Assembly (NCBI RefSeq): GCF_003610555.1
Contig: NZ_RAPQ01000009.1
Span: forward strand, 620,001 to 684,000
Origin: Marinifilum flexuosum
GTDB lineage: Bacteria > Bacteroidota > Bacteroidia > Bacteroidales > Marinifilaceae
Direction of reading: 5' to 3'
Length of the DNA: 64,000 bases
Shown here: positions 35,944-42,855 of the stretch, piece after piece
How positions within the stretch are numbered: position 1 is the stretch's first letter
How the letters are laid out: each line of letters opens with the position of its first letter
Notes under the pieces: model-generated
What the model was told of the DNA's origin: nothing
The model's database searches: none
Seen by the model: only the letters and a program-made list of their open reading frames with translations
Made by a program: the position numbers and the translations under genes

Positions 35944-36262
35944 TGAGTTATGGCTTTTGCTTTTTGAGTACCAACTTTTAACTTCTGAGTAATCTTTTTT
36001 CCAATTTGAGTTAGGATTTTACCTTTCTGAGTTTAATCTTTCCTAATATGAGTTAACTCAGACACCAATTTTGGTAACTCCGATAGGTATCTTGGCTACT
36101 CAGACGGGGTAACAGCTTACTCAAATGGGTATTTTAGCTACTCAGAAGGGGTATTTGTTAACTCAGACGGGTATTGGGGCTACTCAAAAGGGTATTTTGC
36201 TTACTCCGAAGGGGAATTGAGCTACTCAGATGCTATTTTCTTAACTCCGATCGGTAAATACT
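35944..36262. repeat. Array B: 21-bp units that reverse orientation at a central palindrome
   Basis: Five units begin TGAGT at 35944, 35965, 35986, 36007 and 36028. At 36049 the perfect palindrome TGAGTTAACTCA marks the switch, after which units begin with the complementary form (T/C)(A/T)ACTC at 36054, 36075, 36096, 36117, 36138, 36159, 36180, 36201 and 36222, all 21 bp apart. One base is missing before the last unit at 36242. The right half also shares GGGGTATTTT-like tails. There are about 15 units in all. Confidence 0.82.
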
Positions 36263-36361
36263 GGGCTACAGAGGATTTTAATTAACTAAATATTATACCT
36301 CTTCAATTTTTCAGAAATTAATTACAAAAAAAGAAGGATCATTCAATGCATTATATGCCAC

Positions 36362-36531
36362 GGTGCGCTGCACCTTTTTTCATAGGCAAATACTAAGGCT
36401 ATAAAGACTACGCAGCTCTGCTGCTTCAGTAGATTTAAAGTCCTAACCAATACTTTTGTCCTGAGAAAGGTGCATCGCACCGAAGTATTTATAGGATGCA
36501 ATCAATGTGATAAATCAAGGTACAGCGTACC
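36362..36531. repeat. Palindromic repeat cluster, GGTnC-N3-GnACC
   Basis: Three 13-bp palindromes: GGTGCGCTGCACC (36362), GGTGCATCGCACC (36469) and GGTACAGCGTACC (36519). The first two bound a 120-bp imperfect inverted repeat: after each comes CTTT then loosely matching arms that meet at GCAGCTCTGCTGC (36412-36424). It looks like a REP/BIME-type or MITE-like element. The third copy is a separate unit with the flank CGGTATTTAA similar to GAAGTATTTA after the second. Confidence 0.6.
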
Positions 36532-36567
36532 GCGGTATTTAAGTTTTAAATAGAAATTTTGCAAAAT

Positions 36568-36596
36568 AAAGAGTCCCGTTTAACAACAGGACTCTA
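36568..36596 (-). terminator. Terminator of the gene at 36617
   Basis: Minus-strand stem AGAGTCCTGTT paired with AAACGGGACTCT (one mismatch) and a short loop, followed by TTATTTTGC. Confidence 0.7.
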
Positions 36597-36616
36597 ATCA
36601 TGATACTATTCATTCG

Positions 36617-37363
36617 CTAATTTACTGGCGCTTCGCTAGTTTCCTTCTTGTAAGCATCATTTCTTTTTTTCCAATACTTACTCTGGTAGCGTTTCAGCCT
36701 CTTTTCATCTTTTCTGAAAAGATATTTGCCTGCTGCGCGTAACTCATCCAGCCCTTCTTTAAGATAGGTGTAGGATTTATCGCGTAACAATTTGGCCTCG
36801 CTACCACTTAAACGATTCTCGTTGGCAATGGCCAGTGCATTTGAGGCATCAACACCCAACTTCTCCAAATCATCCAATTTAGTTAGGTTGTAGTTAATGG
36901 CTTGCAATGGTTCAGGATGCTTTCTTCCCAACACAACCAAATCGCTGATGTCTTGCAAAGTATCGGCATGCGTACTTCCATCGTCAATATCCGAAATGGC
37001 ATCCATTACATTGTCAACGTTTCGATAGGCATACTTAAAAGTATGAATGGTATCGAACTTTGCCTCGGTGGCCTGCTCTCTTAAAGCTGCCCAATCTTCC
37101 TCGGCATTATTGACACAGTGGTTTTCTTCCAACCAAAGCGACTCGGTCTCCTGACATGCACCTGCTCTTTGCTCCAAATTATCCGTTTTTTCCGACGTAT
37201 AATTAATGGTTGCCAAAGCATCGGCATCAACGCGAGCACATCTTACCGTGTCGTAGGTTTCACGAACCAAAACATTTACAGGAACGGTAATTGCAATCAC
37301 CCTATCGTTGGGTATTGCCAAAATTGTTGGCTTTAATACTTCCAAAGCCTTTTCTTCGTCCAT
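36617..37363 (-). CDS. Helical protein of unknown function
   Basis: A 248-residue protein without signal peptide or membrane helix. It is rich in Asp, Glu and Ala, mostly helical, and ends in a strongly basic segment (RKDEKRLKRYQSKYWKKRN). The N-terminal AIPNDRVIAITVPVNVLVRE suggests a short beta strand. GC content is slightly higher than its neighbours. It is flanked by repeat-rich DNA on both sides. I do not recognise the family. Confidence 0.65.
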   Translation of the reverse strand: MDEEKALEVLKPTILAIPNDRVIAITVPVNVLVRETYDTVRCARVDADALATINYTSEKTDNLEQRAGACQETESLWLEENHCVNNAEEDWAALREQATEAKFDTIHTFKYAYRNVDNVMDAISDIDDGSTHADTLQDISDLVVLGRKHPEPLQAINYNLTKLDDLEKLGVDASNALAIANENRLSGSEAKLLRDKSYTYLKEGLDELRAAGKYLFRKDEKRLKRYQSKYWKKRNDAYKKETSEAPVN

Positions 37364-37739
37364 TTTATAACAAGTTAAAGTTTTAAATAAAATTTGGGTA
37401 GTAACTTCTGTGTAAAGAAGTAATGAGAGGGTAGTCTGTATGCAATATTGTCCGCAGGCAATATTGCTAGCGCGCTTAAGACTAAAGAGTAAAGAATTTT
37501 ATTTACAACTATTGATTTACAATAGTATAATTAAAGCTAAGCATTTTAATTAACACCATAATGTTAAAAAATCTTAAAATATAATTTTCACACAAAGAGC
37601 TTTGTATATGAATTTTTAAATTTTCGCTCAAAATTGTAAATTCGCTACGCCTGTAATAAACTGAGTATTTAATGGATTCACTTAGCAGATAACAGGCAAT
37701 AAAAATTCAAGTTTTAATCCCTAAATAAAATTTAAACAC
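37364..37739. other. Gene-free region between divergent genes
   Basis: 376 bp upstream of both the helical protein gene (-) and the FKBP gene (+). It contains two copies of the palindromic GCAATATTG (37442 and 37458) and a small hairpin ACTATTG/CAATAGT (37508-37526). No exact TAnnTTTG element was identified for either gene. Confidence 0.45.
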
Positions 37740-38561
37740 ATGAAAAGAAGTAGTATCATTCTTGCTTTTTTAGCTGTTATTGTATGTTTTAGTGCATGTA
37801 ACAAAGTACCTCGATCGGGTAAATTAAAGTTTAAAAATAGTGTGGATAGTGTTAGCTATGCATTGGGTTATATCGAAGCGGATAACTACAAGAAAAGTTT
37901 CGAGCGCATGCCTTTCCAAATGGATACTGCCGCTATGGTTGAGTTTGCCAAAGCTGTTGCCAAAACAAAACTGTCGGAAAGATATGTGGAGTTTAGAAAG
38001 AATCAGTTCGAAGATTTAAACGAGGATATTTTCTACAAAGGCTTTCTAAACGAGTTGGCATATGGCAAATCGTATTTTACAAAAATGAGTGCCGATATCT
38101 ATTTAAGAACGATTTTTGAAAAGCAAAAGGCAAAAAAAGACTCTCTTAAAAAAGAGGAAGGATTGGCCAACCTGAACAAAGGAAAAAAGTTCTTGGAAGA
38201 AAATAAAGCTCGCAAAGGAGTAATAGAAACCGAAAGCGGATTGCAATACGAAATTATTAAAGAAGGCACTGGTAAAGTTGCCCAACTAACCGATCGTGTT
38301 AAATGTGTTTACCACGGAACTTTAATTGATGGTACTGTTTTCGATAGCTCGAAAGAGCGTGGCGATACTACTGCTTTTGGTGTAAACCGTGTAATTAAAG
38401 GTTGGACCGAAGCATTACAGCTAATGCCTGAAGGATCGGAATGGAAATTGTTCGTACCTGCCAAGCTGGCTTACGGTGAAAATGGAAACCAAAAAATTGG
38501 TCCAAACGAAACCTTAATTTTCGATATCAACCTGGTAGAGGTGCTTGAAAAGAAAAAATAA
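37740..38561 (+). CDS. FKBP-type peptidyl-prolyl isomerase lipoprotein
   Basis: A 273-residue protein. Lipoprotein signal MKRSSIILAFLAVIVCFSAC with C20. Residues about 28-150 are the FkpA-type dimerisation/chaperone region with VDSVSYALGYIEADN. Residues about 160-272 are the FKBP catalytic domain: ETESGLQYEIIKEGTGKVA, VYHGTLIDGTVFDSS, VIKGWTEALQLMPEGSEWKLFVP and AYGENG. It should catalyse proline isomerisation of envelope proteins while anchored to a membrane. Monocistronic with its own terminator. Confidence 0.92.
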   Translation: MKRSSIILAFLAVIVCFSACNKVPRSGKLKFKNSVDSVSYALGYIEADNYKKSFERMPFQMDTAAMVEFAKAVAKTKLSERYVEFRKNQFEDLNEDIFYKGFLNELAYGKSYFTKMSADIYLRTIFEKQKAKKDSLKKEEGLANLNKGKKFLEENKARKGVIETESGLQYEIIKEGTGKVAQLTDRVKCVYHGTLIDGTVFDSSKERGDTTAFGVNRVIKGWTEALQLMPEGSEWKLFVPAKLAYGENGNQKIGPNETLIFDINLVEVLEKKK

Positions 38562-38584
38562 GATTTACAATTATAGATATTGAT

Positions 38585-38611
38585 GAAAGGGATACCAATT
38601 GGTGTCCCTTT
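38585..38611 (+). terminator. Terminator of the FKBP gene
   Basis: AAAGGGATACC pairs with GGTGTCCCTTT (one mismatch), followed by a weak T-rich tail TCTC. Confidence 0.65.
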
Positions 38612-38614
38612 CTC

Positions 38615-38644
38615 AATTAACAATTAACAATTAACAATTAACAA
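38615..38644. repeat. Heptamer microsatellite (AATTAAC)x4
   Basis: Four perfect tandem copies of AATTAAC directly after the FKBP terminator. Copy number may vary between isolates. No promoter role evident. Confidence 0.75.
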
Positions 38645-38843
38645 TGTGTAATGAATAATGGTTTTGATTTGAATCGCCTCTCCCCCCTTCCATTCAACAC
38701 ACATACTTCGACTATGCAACTGTTGGACTTTACCCCTCGCGAGGAAGCAAAAAAACATAATAAAGTACAAAGTCGCGACAATTAAACTAATCATTACCTG
38801 GAGTGGCATTCGTTTCACTCATTCACCCTGGATTACAAAGATA

Positions 38844-38860
38844 TTGCTCCTACAGAGCAA
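38844..38860. repeat. Short palindrome TTGCTC-N5-GAGCAA
   Basis: A 17-bp hairpin-forming sequence (loop CTACA). I recall similar GCTCCTAC-type palindromes as dispersed repeats in Bacteroidota genomes, so this may be a remnant of one. Confidence 0.4.
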
Positions 38861-38892
38861 AATTCTCTAATCCCCCTATACACCATTAAACC

Positions 38893-38972
38893 TTTCTACT
38901 TTTCCACCTTTCTACTTTTCCACTTTTCTACTTTTCCACTTTTCTACCATTCTACTTTTCCACCTTTCAAGT
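38893..38972. repeat. Pyrimidine-rich 8-bp tandem array
   Basis: Ten consecutive octamers alternating between TTTCTACT and TTTCCACT types, giving a 16-bp higher-order unit for most of its length. The strand bias (C/T on plus) could favour triplex or slipped structures. It lies 90 bp upstream of the BlaI operators. Confidence 0.75.
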
Positions 38973-39059
38973 CACTGGCTAAAGCCAAGTTACACAGGAA
39001 AAGAAAGTAGCTAATTGGACGTTTTGACTGTTCAACTATTAAAGTGTTTGACTTTTTAT

Positions 39060-39128
39060 TACTATTAAAATAGAACTTTTACTATAAAAATAGTAGGATT
39101 TAAAAATCATTCTACTATATTTGTAGTA
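39060..39128 (+). promoter_or_regulatory. Three tandem BlaI-type operators upstream of blaI copy 1
   Basis: TACTA-N6-TAGTA occurs at 39080-39095 and 39113-39128 with exact half sites, and at 39060-39075 with one mismatch (TAGAA). The third is the centre of a 9+6+9 inverted repeat (39109-39132, ATTCTACTA arms). BlaI/MecI repressors bind TACA/TGTA- or TACTA-type dyads, so these are very likely the autoregulatory operators. The last site ends 21 bp before the ATG. Confidence 0.8.
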
Positions 39129-39149
39129 GAATTATAATCGAAATTGTAT

Positions 39150-39539
39150 ATGGATATCAAATCACTTACCAAAGCAGAAGAGCAAATCATGCAGATTTTA
39201 TGGCAGTTACATGATGGAACTGTGAAAGAAGTAATCGAAAACTTTAAAGATTCGAAACCTGCATACACCACTGTGGCAACCGTATTAAGTGTGTTGGAAA
39301 AGAAAGGATTTGTAAAACACCGCAAAGTGGGCAACACAAAATTGTTTACCCCCATGGTAAGTAAAACTGATTATACCAAAGTACAATTCTCGTCGCTCTT
39401 ACGTAATTACTTTAATGGTTCGTTTCCGAAAATGGCAAGCTTTTTTGCCCGGGAAAACGACTTGGACATCTCGGACTTGGAAAATATCATGAAACAAGCC
39501 GAAGAGGAAATGAAACAAGACAACAACAAAAACGAATAG
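39150..39539 (+). CDS. BlaI/MecI/CopY family repressor, copy 1
   Basis: A 129-residue winged-helix repressor. SLTKAEEQIMQILWQLHDGTVKEVIE and YTTVATVLSVLEKKGFV are the classic BlaI DNA-binding domain; the C-terminal half is the dimerisation domain that the partner protease cleaves. Start chosen at 39150 (MDIKSLTKAEEQ). It is followed after 1 bp by the M56 sensor gene, so the two form a two-gene regulatory unit. Confidence 0.92.
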   Translation: MDIKSLTKAEEQIMQILWQLHDGTVKEVIENFKDSKPAYTTVATVLSVLEKKGFVKHRKVGNTKLFTPMVSKTDYTKVQFSSLLRNYFNGSFPKMASFFARENDLDISDLENIMKQAEEEMKQDNNKNE

Positions 39540-39540
39540 T

Positions 39541-41637
39541 ATGAATGTTTATTTTGACTTTCTGATAAAAGCATCGGTCAGCATAGGCATCATGTATGTT
39601 CTGTACTGGTTGTTGTTACGCAATTTAACCCACTTTAAGGCCAATCGATATTTTCTACTGGCAAGTGTGGTTCTGGCCATAATCTGTGCAGCATTTCCCC
39701 TTAAGTATGAAGTGTTAATGCAAGCTCCAGCAGTAATGCAAAGCTCTGAATATGCGGATCAGTTTCAGCGTGATGTTGCAAACACCATCGTTCAGCAGCC
39801 TGAAGATTCCTCAATCAGTATTTGGGGAATTCTATTGGCAGTATACAGTATAGGTTTTGCCTTGGTTCTTCTTCGATTGCTGATTCAATCGTGGAAACCC
39901 ATACAGATTATTTTTAGAACTACTCCTAAGAAAATAGACGATTACCTGTTGCATGAGAATACGGTTTATAAAATGCCTTTCTCATTCTTTAACAGGATCT
40001 TAATTCATCCCGAATATTTTAAACAAAACGAGATAAATGACATTTTAACTCATGAAAAGGTGCACATTCAAGAGCGTCATTGGATCGATTTGTTCATTAT
40101 AGAGCTGTTAACAGTGTTTTTTTGGTTCAACCCATTTATTTGGCTGTTTGAACGTGCAATTAAACAAAACCATGAATACCTGGCCGACAAAGGTGTATTA
40201 TCCCGGGGCCAATCACCTGTCAGGTATCAGGCTATATTAATTAACCAGCTAATGGGCACAAAGGTAATTGGCATGGCCAATCACCTGAATTTTGCCCTCG
40301 GCCCAACCCGATTTAAAATGATGACGAAAGAAAAATGTTCGAAACGAAAATTGTACCGAATGATTTGGCTTCTGCCGGTATTGACATTATTGATGTACTC
40401 GTTTGCTCAGCCTGAGTACAAAGTGCAAGCACAGGAACAGAAAAAGAAAGAAACCAAAACGGTTATAGTTCCTGACAACAAGGAGTTGGAACACAATTTA
40501 ACTGATGGTACTGTAGTTACAATTCCAGGAGGAACAACTCTTACTTATCCTGTAAAATCTAACAAGAACAAAGGAGAAGTAAAAAAGAATGATGAATCAA
40601 ACTTTGATATAAGTGATTCTAAGGTTCCGTTTAAGGTGAAAAACAAGAAAGAAAATACCATTACGATTTCTAATGTTGAAAAGCCTAAAACAAGCAAAAA
40701 AGTTCCTGCTAAAATTAAAGGTACAGTTAAAGATGAGCATGGAAATCCTATTCAGGGTGCCTCCATCATACTAAAAGGAAGTACGCATGGAACCATTACT
40801 GATGCAGATGGTAAATATGAATTTGAAAAGCCAGTAGGTGAAAGTGGAGGTTTAATTGCCATACATCCTGGGTATGAACAAAAATCCAACACTTTATCCA
40901 CTGAAACAGGTTCTGGTTATTTTAAGCAAGATTTTATCATGGAAGCAATTGATTCTGATGATAAAAAAGACCAGCAAAAAGCAATTAAAGTAACAGGTAC
41001 GGTAAAAGATGTGAATGGAAATCCTATGCCGGGAACTTCTGTGGTATTAAAAGGCAGTACTTTAGGCACGGTTACAGACAGACATGGAAAGTATGAAATT
41101 GAAATACCTGCAGGATCTAAAGTTGCATTTGTAGCTTCTTTTGTTGGATACCAAACAGATGCTACCAGGGCAACCCTTCCAGAAACCAATAAGCCAATGG
41201 AGGTGAATTTCATTATGAAACGAGAAGTGATTGAAATTAATGCCAAAGAGTTGAAAAAAGCAGGCGAAATGCTTCCTCCTCCACCGCCACCACCAGCTCC
41301 AGAAATGAAAAAATCGGATGAACCTGTATTCTATATTGTAGAGGAAATGCCGCAATATCCACAAGGATTTTACGGATTGGCACAACATGTAAAAAAACAA
41401 TCTGCGAATATCAAGGAGAGCTTTTTCTTCGAAGGTAAAAAGTTAGAAGGTAATGCTACTGTTGGCTTTACTGTAACTCCTAAGGGAAACGTGAGCAATA
41501 TTCAGATTTTGAAAAAATCAAATAAAGTGGCTGCCGAAGCAGCGAAAATAATTACTTCCAAAATGAAGGATTGGAAACCTGGTTCTCAACGTGGTAAAAA
41601 AGTAGCTGTTGATTTTGCAATGTCACTAGAGTTCTAA
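39541..41637 (+). CDS. BlaR1-type M56 metallopeptidase sensor with two CarboxypepD_reg domains and a TonB-C-like end
   Basis: A 698-residue membrane protein. N-terminal helices and the cytoplasmic zinc motif HEKVH (171-175) with a following glutamate mark the M56 domain; a last helix near 280-295 precedes the extracytoplasmic part. There the beta-lactam sensor of BlaR1 is missing. Instead come two CarboxypepD_reg-like domains (KIKGTVKDEHGNPIQGASII near 392; KVTGTVKDVNGNPMPGTSVV near 482), a run of seven prolines, and a TonB C-terminal-like domain (about 615-698). It presumably senses an envelope signal and cleaves the BlaI repressor encoded just upstream. Confidence 0.88.
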   Translation: MNVYFDFLIKASVSIGIMYVLYWLLLRNLTHFKANRYFLLASVVLAIICAAFPLKYEVLMQAPAVMQSSEYADQFQRDVANTIVQQPEDSSISIWGILLAVYSIGFALVLLRLLIQSWKPIQIIFRTTPKKIDDYLLHENTVYKMPFSFFNRILIHPEYFKQNEINDILTHEKVHIQERHWIDLFIIELLTVFFWFNPFIWLFERAIKQNHEYLADKGVLSRGQSPVRYQAILINQLMGTKVIGMANHLNFALGPTRFKMMTKEKCSKRKLYRMIWLLPVLTLLMYSFAQPEYKVQAQEQKKKETKTVIVPDNKELEHNLTDGTVVTIPGGTTLTYPVKSNKNKGEVKKNDESNFDISDSKVPFKVKNKKENTITISNVEKPKTSKKVPAKIKGTVKDEHGNPIQGASIILKGSTHGTITDADGKYEFEKPVGESGGLIAIHPGYEQKSNTLSTETGSGYFKQDFIMEAIDSDDKKDQQKAIKVTGTVKDVNGNPMPGTSVVLKGSTLGTVTDRHGKYEIEIPAGSKVAFVASFVGYQTDATRATLPETNKPMEVNFIMKREVIEINAKELKKAGEMLPPPPPPPAPEMKKSDEPVFYIVEEMPQYPQGFYGLAQHVKKQSANIKESFFFEGKKLEGNATVGFTVTPKGNVSNIQILKKSNKVAAEAAKIITSKMKDWKPGSQRGKKVAVDFAMSLEF

Positions 41638-41663
41638 ACAAAAAACAATTTCGATATTATTCT

Positions 41664-41711
41664 AAAAAAGTGCTGTTATATACGATTTGCATAGTGTTAA
41701 CAGCACTTTTT
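41664..41711. terminator. Bidirectional terminator between M56 copy 1 and thioredoxin genes
   Basis: AAAAAAGTGCTGTTA pairs with TAACAGCACTTTTT across an 18-base loop. A and T runs flank both sides. Confidence 0.8.
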
Positions 41712-41734
41712 ATATCATTCCAATTGCATATATA

Positions 41735-42058
41735 TTATGCCTTTATTAAGCTCTCCAACTTATCTACCAATGCTGATTCGGGTACTACGCCAACCGATTT
41801 ATCCAGAATTTTGGAATTCTTTACAAAAAGTAATGCAGGAATACTACCAATTTGATACTTGGTTCTTAAATCGGGAAACTTATGCACATCTACCTTGTGA
41901 AACTCAACCCTTCCTTCGTAATCTCCTGCTAACTTATCTACAATTGGCATTATTGCCTGGCATGGAGGACAAGTTTCGGCGTAAAAATCTATTAATATCG
42001 CATGATCCTTTTTGAGTAAATTCTCTAATTCCTTTGCATTTTCTATTGCTTTCATCAT
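41735..42058 (-). CDS. Thioredoxin with CPPC active site
   Basis: A 107-residue cytoplasmic thioredoxin (no signal peptide). The active site reads FYAETCPPCQAIMP (C30, C33), differing from WCGPC by loss of Trp and by Pro-Pro between the cysteines, which usually shifts redox potential. The cis-proline segment is IGSIPALLFVKN. It probably reduces disulfides, with a potential unlike housekeeping TrxA. Monocistronic. Confidence 0.9.
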   Translation of the reverse strand: MMKAIENAKELENLLKKDHAILIDFYAETCPPCQAIMPIVDKLAGDYEGRVEFHKVDVHKFPDLRTKYQIGSIPALLFVKNSKILDKSVGVVPESALVDKLESLIKA

Positions 42059-42225
42059 TTCAATCTTAAATGTTACTAATCCTATAAGTCTGTGTACAAA
42101 TATGCTAAAACTTTACGCTTCGTTCATTGTTAATTATTCCCGAAGGCTTGCCAATTATTCCCTTTCGCCTAATTTGATCCTTAAAATCTCTTTCTATCTT
42201 TAGCTAATTCTTAAAATTAACAGAA

Positions 42226-42789
42226 ATGGAAAAAATAAGATGCGAGTGGGCAGGTAACGATCCACTATACTGCGATTATCACGATAATGAGTGGGGTGTG
42301 CCACTTCATGATGATCAGATGTTATTCGAGTTTTTGATTTTGGAAGGTGCACAGGCAGGTTTAAGTTGGATTACGGTACTTCGAAAACGAGAAAACTATC
42401 GCAAGGCTTTTGATAATTTCGATCCGAATATTGTGGCCAATTACGATCAAGGAAAAGTGGATGAATTGCTTCAAAATGAAGGCATCATCCGGAATAAACT
42501 GAAAATAAATTCGGCCATTAAAAATGCCAAGGCTTTTCTTAAAGTTCAAGCAGAGTTCGGTAGTTTCGACAAATACATTTGGAGCTTTACAGGTGGTAAA
42601 ACCATTAAAAATGCATGGAAAAACCTATCTGAAGTTCCTGCTCTTACCGATGAAGCAACTGCTATGAGCAAAGATTTAAAAAAGCGAGGTTTCAATTTTG
42701 TTGGACCAACCATTTGCTATGCTTTTATGCAAGCAACAGGCATGGTTAATGATCACACAACAGACTGCTTTAGATACAATGCGAAATAA
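42226..42789 (+). CDS. tag: DNA-3-methyladenine glycosylase I
   Basis: A 187-residue base-excision repair enzyme of the normal Tag length. Zinc ligands match E. coli Tag: C6 (MEKIRCEWAG), H19 (YCDYHDNEWGVP), H177 and C181 (DHTTDCF). FEFLILEGAQAGLSWITVLRKRE holds the catalytic glutamate and helix-hairpin region. It removes 3-methyladenine from alkylated DNA. A possible promoter TTTG-N18-TATCTTTA lies just upstream (about 42173-42202). Confidence 0.95.
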   Translation: MEKIRCEWAGNDPLYCDYHDNEWGVPLHDDQMLFEFLILEGAQAGLSWITVLRKRENYRKAFDNFDPNIVANYDQGKVDELLQNEGIIRNKLKINSAIKNAKAFLKVQAEFGSFDKYIWSFTGGKTIKNAWKNLSEVPALTDEATAMSKDLKKRGFNFVGPTICYAFMQATGMVNDHTTDCFRYNAK

Positions 42790-42791
42790 AA

Positions 42792-42817
42792 AATGCCTTT
42801 GCTTATACAAAGGCATT
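42792..42817. terminator. Bidirectional terminator between tag and M56 copy 2
   Basis: AATGCCTTTG/CAAAGGCATT perfect stem with a six-base loop between convergent genes. Confidence 0.85.
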
Positions 42818-42855
42818 CATTGCTGAATTAAAGATTCAAACTTAAGTTTGATATG

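Larger units (their letters stand above)
35794..36616. other. 823-bp gene-free region with array B and a palindrome cluster
   Basis: It holds array B (35944-36262), a cluster of GGTnC-N3-GnACC palindromes (36362-36531) and the terminator of the downstream gene (36568-36596). No plausible gene was seen on either strand. Confidence 0.7.
38562..39149. other. 588-bp gene-free region rich in simple repeats
   Basis: From left to right: the FKBP terminator (38585-38611), four AATTAAC heptamers (38615-38644), a short palindrome (38844-38860), an 8-bp pyrimidine-rich array (38893-38972) and the BlaI operators (39060-39128). No coding potential seen. Confidence 0.65.

Noticed and set aside
35944-36262. 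CRISPR array
   Set aside because: Units are contiguous, degenerate and change orientation; there are no unique spacers of constant length and no cas genes in the window. The same holds for arrays A and C.
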